A stretch of 64,000 nt of DNA. Source: Kitasatospora sp. A2-31 (lineage in GTDB: Bacteria > Actinomycetota > Actinomycetes > Streptomycetales > Streptomycetaceae). Positions 18,595-28,432 of the stretch are shown one piece after another (positions within the stretch are counted from its first letter, which is position 1; every line of letters begins with the position of its first letter). The position numbers and the translations under genes are program-made. The notes under the pieces are model-generated. The model had not been told where the DNA came from, did not search any database, and was given only the letters and a program-made list of their open reading frames with translations. The DNA is taken from contig NZ_JAKNTA010000002.1 of NCBI RefSeq assembly GCF_022288725.1, forward strand, positions 62,924 through 126,923. Direction: 5' to 3'.

Positions 18595-19083
18595 TCAGGC
18601 CGGGAGGACCGCCTCGATCGCGGCGATGACCTCGTCCGACTCCGGCTCGGTGCGCGGGCGGATCCGGGCGGCCACGGTGCCGTCCGGGGAGACGAGGAAC
18701 TTCTCGAAGTTCCAGGCGACGTCGCCCGCCTGGCCCTCGGCGTCGGCGGTGCGGGTCAGCACCTCGTAGAGCGGGTGCCGGTCGTCGCCGTTGACGTCCG
18801 TCTTCTCGAACAGCGGGAAGGAGACGCCGTAGGTGGTGGAGCAGAAGGTCTGGATCTCCTCGGCGCTGCCCGGCTCCTGCCCGGCGAACTGGTTGGACGG
18901 GAAGCCCAGCACGGTGAAGCCGCGCGCGGCGTACCGCTCCTGGAGCCGCTCCAGGCCGGCGTACTGCGGCGTCAGGCCGCACTTGGAGGCGACGTTGACG
19001 ATCAGCAGCGCCTTGCCCTTGTAGTCGCCCAGCGAGGCGGCCTCGCCGGAGAGGGTGCGCAGCGGGATGTCGTACAGGCTCAC
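18595..19083 (-). CDS. Glutathione peroxidase-like thiol peroxidase (Cys type)
   Basis: 162 residues from GTG, the usual length. NVASKCGLTPQY places Cys35 where animal enzymes have selenocysteine. FPSNQFAGQEPG (Gln69) and WNFEKFL (Trp124, Asn125) complete the catalytic tetrad. Bacterial Cys-type members reduce peroxides with thioredoxin or, in actinobacteria, possibly mycothiol-linked donors. It lies between the two kinase/partner modules on the opposite strand and shares no obvious function with them. Confidence 0.95.
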   Translation of the reverse strand: MSLYDIPLRTLSGEAASLGDYKGKALLIVNVASKCGLTPQYAGLERLQERYAARGFTVLGFPSNQFAGQEPGSAEEIQTFCSTTYGVSFPLFEKTDVNGDDRHPLYEVLTRTADAEGQAGDVAWNFEKFLVSPDGTVAARIRPRTEPESDEVIAAIEAVLPA

Positions 19084-19350
19084 GGAGATGCCCTTCGGTC
19101 GGTCGGACGGGCCGGTATCGGCACAGGGTGTGCGGAGCGCGCCGGGGCGCGACTCACCGTGGCGCACAACTCCCGAGTGCGCCGGTCTGTTCCCGGTCGT
19201 CATCCGGCCAGGTCGGGCGGTCTGCCAGGGCGAACGCCGAGGGTGGTGTACGACCGGCCGGCGGCCGGGTTCGGACCGTACCCGAAGTGGGGAACCCGAC
19301 GTCCCGCGGCCGCGTCGACGGCTGCGGGACGACGGCCGAGGGGGTTGGCG

Positions 19351-21336
19351 ATGCGGGACCGGGAGCAGGACGACGGCACGGGATCGGGGAGGGGCGGGTG
19401 GCAGCTGCCGGAGTACCGCCACGTCCGGGAGCTCGGTGCGGGGGCGGCCGGGCGGGTGGTGCTCGCGCACCACGACCCCACCGGCACACCGGTCGCGATC
19501 AAGTACCTGCACGACGCGGCGGGCGGGGCGGAGCTGCGCCGGGAGGCGGCCGTTCTGGCCCGGGTGGACTCGCCGTACGTCACCCGGCTCTACGAGTACG
19601 TGGAGTGCGGGCCGTACGCGGCCATCGTCATGGAGCTGATCGACGGCATCTCGCTGCGCGCGCTGCTCCGGGCGGAGGGGGCGACCACCCCGGAGGCGGC
19701 GCTGGTGGTGCTCAAGGGCTCCCTGCTGGGGCTGGCCGCCGCGCACGCGGTCGGGCTCGTGCACCGCGACTACAAGCCGGCCAACGTGCTGGTCGCGGCG
19801 AACGGCACCACCAAGCTGGTCGACTTCGGCATCGCCGTGCCGAGCGGCGACGACCGGGACGTCTCCGGCACCCCGGCCTACCTGGCGCCCGAGCAGTGGA
19901 CCGGCGCGCCGGCCTCGCCCGCCGCCGACGTCTACGCGGCGACCGTCACCTTCTTCGAGTGCCTGACCGGCGCGCGTCCGTACACCGGCGGGACGCTCGC
20001 CGAGCTGGCGGTCCAGCACCGGGAATCGCCGGTGCCGGACGGGCTGGTCCCGGAGGCCGTCCGGCCGCTGGTCCGCGCCGGTCTGGCGAAGGAGCCGGGG
20101 GACCGGCCGGTCGGCGCGGCGGAGTTCGTCCGGCTGCTGGAGGCGGCGGCCACGGCCGGGTACGGCCGGCGCTGGGAGGAGCGCGGCCGGTCCGACCTCG
20201 CGGCGCTGGTCGCCCTGCTGGCCGCGCTGCTGCCGTGGGGCGCGGCCGGCCCGCCGCCCGGAGGGACGACGGCGCTGGCGCACACGGAGCTCGTGGCCGC
20301 CCAGGGCGCTGCGGCGAGCCGGGGCGAGCACGCGCGCGGCGGCCGATCCACGGCGACCAGGTCCGAGCACCCGCGCGGGGGCGCCTCGGCGAGCCGGACG
20401 GTCCGGCGGTTGGGGCTGCACGGGCGGGTCCGGGCCGAACATCCGCGCCGCCGGCGGGCCCGGGCGGTCGCCGGCGCGGTGGCGAGCACGCTGGCGGCGG
20501 CCACGCTGGCCGCGGTGGCGGTCGCCGGCACAGGGGACCGCGGGGAGCGGACCGCGCTCGGGAGCCCGCTGCCGGAGCTCACCACCACTCTCGGCCCGGC
20601 GGGCGGGGGCGGCGGGGAGACGTCGGCGGGGTCGTCGGACCCCACGACGTCCGCCGCGTCCTCCGGCGGCCGGACGTCCACCGACCCGCCGTCCTCCTCG
20701 ACGAGCGGACCGGCGTCCCTGTTCGAGTCCTCCTCCCCGTCCGCGCCCGTGTCACCGCCCCCGACCTCGTCGCAGCCGCCCCGGCCCTCGCCGTCGAAGC
20801 CGCCGACCACCGGTACGGCGTCGGGCCGCTCGCCCAGCCCGACGCCGGGCCGGACATCCGGCACGACGCCGCCGCCGGGCACCGCCACGTCCTCCACGGC
20901 CAGGCTCACGGATGCGCCGCGGACCACCCCGCCGACCACGAGCACCACGGCGGCGACGGTCGTCGGTGGACCGCCGACCGTCGTCACCCCGCCGCCGGTG
21001 ACCCGGGTGACCTCGCTGAACGTCGACTCGGTCAGCTGCCTGGACAGCAGCGTCTGGGGGATCCAGGCCAGGATCACCGTCGTGTCGTCCGGGCCGCCCG
21101 GGGCCACGCTCACCGTCTCCTGGCAGCACCACTCCGGCGCGAACAACGCGCCGGTGACCGTCGCCACCGACACCGTGCGGCTCGGCACCGGTTCGGTCAC
21201 CCTCACCCCGTCCCACGTGTTCGGCAACGACGACAGCGTCTACTGGGGTGTCCGGGTCGTCAGCGATCCCAGGCCGGACAGTACGACGACGGGCTACCGG
21301 GAACTTCGCGGGTTCGACTGCCGGCAGCCGGGCTGA
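19351..21336 (+). CDS. Membrane Ser/Thr protein kinase with extracellular beta-domain (copy 2)
   Basis: 661 residues, ATG with GAGGGGG upstream. It is closely related to copy 1 throughout the kinase domain: ELGAGAAGRVV, Lys51, HRDYKPANV (138-146), DFG (158-160) and the same shortened activation segment ending SGTPAYLAPEQW. After the kinase there is a longer Arg/Gly/Glu-rich region, then a membrane helix (about 370-394), a Ser/Thr/Pro stalk and a C-terminal domain (VTSLNVDSVSC ... ATLTVSWQHHSG ... YWGVRV) matching copy 1. The TVRL partner of copy 2 follows at 134 bp. The two modules evidently arose by tandem duplication and then diverged. Confidence 0.95.
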   Translation: MRDREQDDGTGSGRGGWQLPEYRHVRELGAGAAGRVVLAHHDPTGTPVAIKYLHDAAGGAELRREAAVLARVDSPYVTRLYEYVECGPYAAIVMELIDGISLRALLRAEGATTPEAALVVLKGSLLGLAAAHAVGLVHRDYKPANVLVAANGTTKLVDFGIAVPSGDDRDVSGTPAYLAPEQWTGAPASPAADVYAATVTFFECLTGARPYTGGTLAELAVQHRESPVPDGLVPEAVRPLVRAGLAKEPGDRPVGAAEFVRLLEAAATAGYGRRWEERGRSDLAALVALLAALLPWGAAGPPPGGTTALAHTELVAAQGAAASRGEHARGGRSTATRSEHPRGGASASRTVRRLGLHGRVRAEHPRRRRARAVAGAVASTLAAATLAAVAVAGTGDRGERTALGSPLPELTTTLGPAGGGGGETSAGSSDPTTSAASSGGRTSTDPPSSSTSGPASLFESSSPSAPVSPPPTSSQPPRPSPSKPPTTGTASGRSPSPTPGRTSGTTPPPGTATSSTARLTDAPRTTPPTTSTTAATVVGGPPTVVTPPPVTRVTSLNVDSVSCLDSSVWGIQARITVVSSGPPGATLTVSWQHHSGANNAPVTVATDTVRLGTGSVTLTPSHVFGNDDSVYWGVRVVSDPRPDSTTTGYRELRGFDCRQPG

Positions 21337-21470
21337 TCCGCGCGCCGGGTCCGCCGGACCGTTCCGCCCGACGGTGCCATCGCCCCGCCGTCTGCTCCCG
21401 CCGTCCGTTCCGCCGCCCGTTCCATCGTCCGCTTCGCCGTCCGGTCCCGTCGCACGTCCCCGGAGGTTCC

Positions 21471-22211
21471 ATGTCCCTGCCCCGACCGGAGCCCGGCCCC
21501 GGATCCGGCCCCGACCGTACCGTTCGACTCGGCGGCGGCCCGGCGCCCGAGCGGACGGTCCCGCTCGGGCGTCCTGCGCCCGCCGCCGAGGAGGCGGAGT
21601 GCGCCACCTACCTCGACCCGACCGTCTGGGGGACTGCGGCGCCGGGCCCCGCAACCGCCCCGCCGGAGCCCGCGCCGGCGCCGCCGCGCCACGAACCGCC
21701 GCCGTACGAACCGCCGCCGTACGAGGTGCGCCGGTTCGGCCCCGGCGTGCCGCCCGTGGCCGCCGCGGTCTGGCACGGACCGCCGTCCGCGCCGCCGCTG
21801 CCGCCCCGGCGGCGCCGGGCCGTCCGGTGGCTGGTCCCGGCGGCCGTCCTGGTGATCCTGCTCGCCCTCCTCCTCGTCCGCTGCCGGTCCGAGCCGCCGC
21901 TGGCCCTGGGCGGCGTCACCGTCGGCGCCGAACCGGCGGGCGGCCCGCCGTGCGGCGGAACAGCCGTGATCACCGCGACGGTCGCCACCGACGGCCATCC
22001 CGGCACCATCCGGTACCGCTGGCTGCGCAGCGACGGCACCTCCTCCGGCGAGCTGGTGCAGCCGGTGCAGTCGGGCGAGCGCCGGGCGGAGCTGGTGCTG
22101 CGCTGGACCTTCGACGGCCGTGGCACCATGCAGGCGACCGCGACCGTGGACATCCTCGCGCCCCGGCACCTGGGTGCGGCCACCTCGTTCACCTACGCCT
22201 GCCAGGGCTGA
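21471..22211 (+). CDS. Single-pass membrane protein with TVRL motifs (copy 2)
   Basis: 246 residues, ATG with GGAGG upstream. It is a shorter paralogue of the copy-1 partner. Only two motifs remain: DRTVRLG (Thr17) and ERTVPLG (Thr29). It then has CATYLDPTVWG (about 44-54), a Pro/Tyr repeat (EPPPYEPPPYE), RRFGPGVPPVAAAVWHG (87-103), a membrane helix (about 120-136) and the same ectodomain with CGGTAVITATV, GTIRYRWLRSDGT and a terminal Cys. Conservation of the juxtamembrane block and the LDPxVWG block across copies marks them as functional. Probably a substrate or partner of the copy-2 kinase. Confidence 0.9.
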   Translation: MSLPRPEPGPGSGPDRTVRLGGGPAPERTVPLGRPAPAAEEAECATYLDPTVWGTAAPGPATAPPEPAPAPPRHEPPPYEPPPYEVRRFGPGVPPVAAAVWHGPPSAPPLPPRRRRAVRWLVPAAVLVILLALLLVRCRSEPPLALGGVTVGAEPAGGPPCGGTAVITATVATDGHPGTIRYRWLRSDGTSSGELVQPVQSGERRAELVLRWTFDGRGTMQATATVDILAPRHLGAATSFTYACQG

Positions 22212-22292
22212 GCCGCCGGCCACGGCCGATCCACCGGCCGGGGCCGGGCGCGTCGACGCGAACGCCCCCGGTGGCGGGGCGCGCACTGCCCC

Positions 22293-22318
22293 GGTGGCAC
22301 CGCGGACGCGGTGCCACC
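22293..22318. terminator. Bidirectional hairpin terminator
   Basis: GGTGGCACCGC pairs perfectly with 22308-22318 around a GGAC loop, between the converging TVRL-protein (copy 2) and glyoxylate carboligase genes. Confidence 0.85.
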
Positions 22319-22340
22319 AGGGCCCGTGGGACGCTCGGGC

Positions 22341-24128
<1,788 letters not shown>

Positions 24129-24179
24129 CGGGTTTCTCCTGCGTCGGCCCGCTGTGGGTCGGAGGGCTCATCTCCAGAA

Positions 24180-24194
24180 TTCCACCATACGGAA
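24180..24194. promoter_or_regulatory. IclR-type operator candidate, proximal
   Basis: TTCCACCATACGGAA has TTCC...GGAA arms and overlaps a TATGGT -10 candidate for gcl on the minus strand. It resembles the distal site read on the other strand (TTTCCACATACAGAAA). IclR-family AllR is a known controller of gcl in streptomycetes; assigning it to these sites is inference. Confidence 0.55.
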
Positions 24195-24199
24195 GAACG

Positions 24200-24217
24200 G
24201 TTTCTGTATGTGGAAAC
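24200..24217. promoter_or_regulatory. IclR-type operator candidate, distal
   Basis: GTTTCTGTATGTGGAAAC is an imperfect palindrome with GTTTC...GAAAC arms, five bases beyond the proximal site and sharing its core. The paired sites suggest cooperative binding upstream of gcl. Confidence 0.55.
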
Positions 24218-24630
24218 ACGGTACGGCGGGCCTGTCGGGGCGTCAAGGGGACTTTCAACGGAATGTAGAAGGCGGCCGGCGGGGGAACCCGCAGGTCGCG
24301 GGCGCGGGCTGGGGCGCAGGCGGGGTGCGGGGGTGGCGGTCCCGGCGTGCGCGGCTCGGTCGTTCGGCCAGGCTGTCACGGCGGGTGCGGGCGATCCATC
24401 GCCCGTTCCTCCAGTCCGGCGAGCCCCGGCGGGGGTGGCGCTCGTCCCTTCCTGCAAAGCCCGTCCGTGTGGCGGGCGGGCTCCTCTTCGCGATCGGGCA
24501 AAGCCCCGAGGGGGGTGGCCGCGCTCCGGACGTGCGTGTGGGGGCCGAACGTGCGTACCCGCCCGAAGGGGTGGCCGGGAGCCTGAAGTGGTGGCGTGGT
24601 GTCCTCTGAGTGGAGGAATTGTGGGCACGG

Positions 24631-24659
24631 TTGGCCTCGTCGGGGCTCCTGGGTACCGT
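24631..24659 (+). promoter_or_regulatory. Promoter candidate for the small ORF/SulP operon
   Basis: TTGGCC and TACCGT are separated by 17 bases, a housekeeping-type arrangement for a streptomycete. It would make a leader of about 280 nt before the 67-residue ORF. Match quality is moderate. Confidence 0.35.
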
Positions 24660-24945
24660 CAGTGGCACGCCGGGCCCGTCATGGTTCCCATGTTCACCAC
24701 GGGCCGCGGCCGGGGGTTCGGGATCGACCGGGGAGCGGGGGAGCTCCGGCCGTCGAGTCCCCGTCCGGTCGTACCACCGGCCCCGTCGGCCCGGTCGTCC
24801 CGTCGGAACCTCTCGCACGTGCGCCGCGCTGCCCGCCCGCCGCCTGTCGTGCGGCCCGTCGCCCGCCTCCGTGACCCGCACCGTGATCCGTCACCGCTCC
24901 CGCTTCGCGTCCGCCCCGCCGGCGGCCGCGCGGAAGGACGTACCC

Positions 24946-25149
24946 ATGGCCCGTACCGTCCGCTCGCTCCCCGCCTTCCGCCCGCTGAACCGCCCCAGCC
25001 GCCCGAGCCGCCCGAGCCGCCCGAGCCGCCCCAGCCGCCCGAGCTACCCGACCCGCGCCGACCGCCTCGCCGCTGCCCCGGCCGCCGTCCGCACCGCCCC
25101 CGCCCCCGCTGCCGTCCGCCCCGTGGCCGCCCCGGCGGTGGCCGGATGA
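24946..25149 (+). CDS. Small Arg/Pro/Ser-repeat ORF coupled to the SulP transporter
   Basis: 67 residues, ATG with GGAAGGA upstream. The middle is a run of five RPS repeats, and the C-terminal half is Ala/Pro/Val-rich. No domain was recognised. Its TGA overlaps the ATG of the SulP gene by four bases (ATGA at 25146-25149). With the SD this makes translation plausible, perhaps mainly to couple or regulate translation of the transporter. The repetitive composition also allows that it is only a GC-rich accident. Confidence 0.5.
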   Translation: MARTVRSLPAFRPLNRPSRPSRPSRPSRPSRPSYPTRADRLAAAPAAVRTAPAPAAVRPVAAPAVAG

Positions 25150-26840
25150 GCCCCCTGCCTCCGGGCCGGAAGAGCCCGCCGGGCGGCCCCCGGCGCAAGG
25201 CTCCGCCGGGCCGCGCCCGCCCGCGCCGCCTGCTGCGCCACCGCCACCCCGCCCGCGCCCTGCGCGCCGTCCCCTGGCGCTTCGACCTGCCCGCCTCGCT
25301 GGTGGTCTTCCTGGTCGCGCTGCCCCTCTGCGTCGGCGTCGCGGTCGCCTCGGGCGTGCCCGCCGAGCTCGGGCTGGTCACCGGCATCGTCGGCGGCCTG
25401 GTCGTGGGCTCCCTGCCCGGCAGCAGTCTGCAGGTCAGCGGCCCGGCCGCCGGCCTGACCGTCCTGGTCTACGAGGCCGTGCAGGAGTACGGCGCCGGCG
25501 CGCTCGGCATCCTGGTCCTCGCCACCGGCCTGCTCCAGCTGGCCATGGGCGCCCTGCGGGTGGGCCGCTGGTTCCGCGCGATGTCCGCGTCGGTCGTCCA
25601 CGGCATGCTGGCCGGGATCGGTCTGACGCTGCTCTTCGGCCAGTTGTACGCGCTCGCGGACCGGCGCGCGCCCGCGAGCGGGCCGGAGAAGATCGCCGGC
25701 CTGCCCGCACTGCTGCGGGACGCCCTGACCGGCGCGGCCGCCCCGAGCGCGGTCGCTCTCGGCGTCGGCACGCTGCTGGTGCTGGCGTTCTGGAAGTACC
25801 TGCCGGCGAAGGCGGCCCGCTCGGTGCCCGCGCCGCTGGCCGCGGTCGGCCTGGCCGCCGCCGTGACCGCCGCCGCGGACCTCCCGGTGGCCCGGGTGCG
25901 GGTCGCCGGCCTGCTGGAGGTGGTGCGGCCGCCGGAACACGCCGCCCTCGGGGCCCTGGCCGGCACCGCCGGCGTCGGCACCATCATCGCCTTCACCCTG
26001 ATCGCCTCCGCCGAGACGCTGTTCAGCGCGGCCGCCGTGGACCGGATGCACCACGGCCCGCGCACCGACTACGACCGCGAGCTGACCGCCCAGGGCATCG
26101 GCAACACGCTCTGCGGGCTGCTCGGCGCACTGCCGATGACGGCGGTGATCGTGCGCAGCGCCGCCAACGTGCAGGCCGGGGCCCGGACCAAGGCCTCGCG
26201 GGTGCTGCACGGGTTCTGGCTGCTGCTGTTCACCGCGCTGCTGCCCGGCGCGCTCGGCCTCGTCCCGCTGACCGCACTGGCCGCCGTGCTCGTGCACGCG
26301 GGTGCGAAGCTCGTCCCGGTGCGGCGGATGGTCGGGCTCTGCCGGGAGCACCGGGGCGAGGCGGTGGTGCTCGCGGTCACGGCGGTCGCGATCATCACCA
26401 CGGATCTGTTCGAGGGCGTGCTGATCGGGATCGGTCTTGCGGTGGTGAAGTCGGCCTGGCAGACCTCGCACCTGCAGATCGGGGTCGAGGAGCTGCCCGG
26501 GCGGTGTCCCGGCGCGCCCGCCGGCGGCGACGGACCGGGGTACGGGCACCGCACGGCCGGCGGCCGTGCCGGGGCTCGGGACCAGGACTCGCCGGCCGCA
26601 CCCGGTGCGGGGCCGGTGCTGCGGGTCCGGCTGAGCGGCAACGCGACGTTCCTGCGGCTGCCCCGGCTGCTGGACGCGCTGGAGCGGCTGCCGGCCGACC
26701 GGCCGGTGGAGCTGGACTGGTCCGACCTGCGCCACCTGGACCACGCCTGCACGGTGGCCCTCACCACCTGGGCCGCCCAGCACCGCGCCCGCAGCTCGGC
26801 ACCACTGGCCGTCGAGCCGCCGCTTCCCACGGTGGTGTGA
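25146..26840 (+). CDS. SulP-family inorganic anion transporter with STAS domain
   Basis: 564 residues. A basic N-terminal tail (~45 residues, many Arg) precedes PWRFDLPASLVVFLVALPLCVGVAVASG and about a dozen membrane segments characteristic of SLC26/SulP (SLPGSSLQVSGPAAGLTVLVY, IAFTLIASAETLFSAAAVDRMH). A cytoplasmic STAS domain occupies about 470-555 (VELDWSDLRHLDHACTVAL). Members carry sulfate, bicarbonate or dicarboxylates; the substrate is not evident. No carbonic anhydrase is adjacent. Its ATG overlaps the preceding small ORF, implying coupled translation. A terminator follows. Confidence 0.94.
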   Translation: MSPLPPGRKSPPGGPRRKAPPGRARPRRLLRHRHPARALRAVPWRFDLPASLVVFLVALPLCVGVAVASGVPAELGLVTGIVGGLVVGSLPGSSLQVSGPAAGLTVLVYEAVQEYGAGALGILVLATGLLQLAMGALRVGRWFRAMSASVVHGMLAGIGLTLLFGQLYALADRRAPASGPEKIAGLPALLRDALTGAAAPSAVALGVGTLLVLAFWKYLPAKAARSVPAPLAAVGLAAAVTAAADLPVARVRVAGLLEVVRPPEHAALGALAGTAGVGTIIAFTLIASAETLFSAAAVDRMHHGPRTDYDRELTAQGIGNTLCGLLGALPMTAVIVRSAANVQAGARTKASRVLHGFWLLLFTALLPGALGLVPLTALAAVLVHAGAKLVPVRRMVGLCREHRGEAVVLAVTAVAIITTDLFEGVLIGIGLAVVKSAWQTSHLQIGVEELPGRCPGAPAGGDGPGYGHRTAGGRAGARDQDSPAAPGAGPVLRVRLSGNATFLRLPRLLDALERLPADRPVELDWSDLRHLDHACTVALTTWAAQHRARSSAPLAVEPPLPTVV

Positions 26841-26844
26841 CGGT

Positions 26845-26887
26845 CCGTCGGGGCGCGGCGCCGGGCCCCTGCGCCGCGCCCCGACGG
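26845..26887. terminator. Terminator after the SulP gene, 17-bp stem
   Basis: Arms 26845-26861 and 26871-26887 are perfectly complementary around a nine-base loop. It starts four bases past the stop codon. Confidence 0.9.
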
Positions 26888-26923
26888 GTGGCATGCACAC
26901 CACGGCTCTGAGAACATCTGCGG

Positions 26924-27718
26924 ATGATCACACTCGCCGACGACCTCGGCCACCTCTCCTACGTCGTCTCGGGCGACGGGCCGCCCGTCGTCCTCGTGCA
27001 CGCCGGCGTCGCCGACCACCGCATGTGGGACGCGGTCGTACCCGCCCTCGCCGAGCGGCACACGGTCATCCGGTACGACCTGCGCGGCTTCGGCGAGTCC
27101 GCGCCTCCGACCGGGCCGTTCAGCGAGACCGACGACCTGTGCCGCCTCCTGGACCACCTCGGCCACCGACGGGTCCGGCTCGTGGGCGCGTCCTGGGGCG
27201 GCCGCGTGGCTCTGGAGTTCACGCTCACCCACCCGGAGCGCGTGCACTCCCTCGCGCTCCTCGCCCCACCGTGGCCGGGGTACCACTGGTCCGCGGACAT
27301 GGTCGCGTACGACGAGGCGGAGACCGCGGCCCTGGCCGCGGGCGACCTGGACACCGCGGTCCGGGTGAACCTGGACATGTGGCTGCGCGGGCCCGCTCGC
27401 GCCTGGGACGACGTCGCCGCAGGGCTGGCCGACCGGCTCCGCGGCCCGGTGCGGACGTCACTGGTCAACCAGGCCGTGGTGGGCGAGTACTCCCAGGGCG
27501 TCACGTCCCGCGACGTCGCCGCCGTCTCCGTGCCCACACTGGTGGGTGTCGGGCGGCTCGACGTCGCCGACTTCCAGGACATCGCCCGCCGGTACGCCGA
27601 CGGGATCCCCGGTGCCACACTGGTCGAGTTCGCCACCGCCGCCCACCTCATCGCCCTGGACGCGCCCGCCGAACTCGCCGCGGCCCTCGGGACGTTCCTC
27701 GCCCGTCGGTCCGGGTGA
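26924..27718 (+). CDS. Alpha/beta-hydrolase fold enzyme
   Basis: 264 residues. It has the fold signature VVLVHAGVADHRMWD, then RYDLRGFGES, the nucleophile elbow GASWGG and a C-terminal His in FATAAHLIALDAP; the acid is probably the Asp in VGVGRLDVADF. It is a cytoplasmic esterase, haloperoxidase-like or similar hydrolase of unknown substrate. There is no SD before the ATG, so the message may be leaderless. It ends 64 bases before the thiamine-binding-family gene. Confidence 0.9.
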   Translation: MITLADDLGHLSYVVSGDGPPVVLVHAGVADHRMWDAVVPALAERHTVIRYDLRGFGESAPPTGPFSETDDLCRLLDHLGHRRVRLVGASWGGRVALEFTLTHPERVHSLALLAPPWPGYHWSADMVAYDEAETAALAAGDLDTAVRVNLDMWLRGPARAWDDVAAGLADRLRGPVRTSLVNQAVVGEYSQGVTSRDVAAVSVPTLVGVGRLDVADFQDIARRYADGIPGATLVEFATAAHLIALDAPAELAAALGTFLARRSG

Positions 27719-27782
27719 CGCCGGTCGGTCCGGGTGATGGAGCGGTCGACGTGACGACGGTCCACGGGAGGAGCGAAGAATC

Positions 27783-28079
27783 GTGATCGCAGCGTTTTCG
27801 GTGACCCCGCTGGGAATCGGGGAGGACGTCGGGGAGGCGGTGGCCGCCGCCGTCCGGGTGGTCCGGGCGAGCGGGCTGCCCAACCGCACCGACGCGATGT
27901 TCACCAGCATCGAGGGGGAGTGGGACGAGGTGATGCCGGTGATCAGGGAGGCGATCGAGGCGGTCAAGGCCTACAGTGGCCGGGTCAGCACCGTCATCAA
28001 GATCGACGACCGCTCCGGCGTCACCGACGGCCTCACCACCAAGGTGGCCACCGTGGAGCGCTACCTGGCCGAGGGCTGA
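27783..28079 (+). CDS. MTH1187/YqgV (UPF0045) family thiamine-binding-type protein
   Basis: 98 residues from GTG with GGGAGGAG upstream. The whole length matches the MTH1187/YkoF-like family: [11 protein letters not shown](I)GEDV, then [20 protein letters not shown] and a final KIDDR...[11 protein letters not shown]. This ferredoxin-like fold is reported to bind thiamine-type ligands. It follows the alpha/beta hydrolase gene and may share its transcript. Confidence 0.92.
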   Translation: MIAAFSVTPLGIGEDVGEAVAAAVRVVRASGLPNRTDAMFTSIEGEWDEVMPVIREAIEAVKAYSGRVSTVIKIDDRSGVTDGLTTKVATVERYLAEG

Positions 28080-28432
28080 GCGGGCGTCGACGGGTTCGAT
28101 GCGGATCGACCGGTGGCGTCGAATCCGCCTGACGGCATCGAACCCGCCGACTCCGCAGACCTCATCCGCTCGTCTCCCGCCCCCCGGGCCTCTCCCGCAC
28201 CCGGCGCACCGCCGTTCGGCGGCCGCTCGCGCGTCGGTGCGCATCCCCCCGACCCCCGACCGCAGGTGACGGGGGTTCCGCACGGGCGGTCGCCCGCGCC
28301 GGGCCGCGTCGGCGGCGGAGTTGGCAGGGATGAGTGCTTGTGGGGCGGCGGCACCCCTGCGCAGGCTGTGTCATGTCACTGACATGCGCGGCCGGACGCA
28401 CCGCAGGCCCGCGGGGGAGACGGGAGCGGCCG
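28080..28432. other. Intergenic region upstream of the AraC gene
   Basis: About 350 bases with no convincing gene. The main feature is a perfect palindrome at 28372-28386. The rest is Pro/Arg-coding shadow sequence. Confidence 0.6.
28372..28386. promoter_or_regulatory. Palindrome CATGTCA-C-TGACATG
   Basis: A perfect 7-1-7 inverted repeat 46 bases before the AraC-family start codon. It is A/T-richer than its surroundings. It may be an autoregulatory operator, though AraC proteins more often use direct repeats, so another repressor is possible. Confidence 0.5.

Larger units (their letters stand above)
24129..24945. other. Long intergenic region between gcl and the SulP locus
   Basis: About 800 bases. 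The left 90 bases hold the gcl promoter region with two palindromes. The stretch 24240-24600 is G-rich and shows no convincing gene. A promoter-like TTGGCC-N17-TACCGT (24631-24659) reads right, giving a possible ~290-nt leader before the small ORF at 24946. Open frames across this leader have Arg/Pro/Gly compositions typical of shadow reading and were not called. Confidence 0.6.

Noticed and set aside
24610..24945. Upstream extension of the RPS-repeat ORF to a 179-residue protein
   Set aside because: The added part is Arg/Pro/Ser/Gly shadow-like and lacks an SD; the ATG at 24946 has one.
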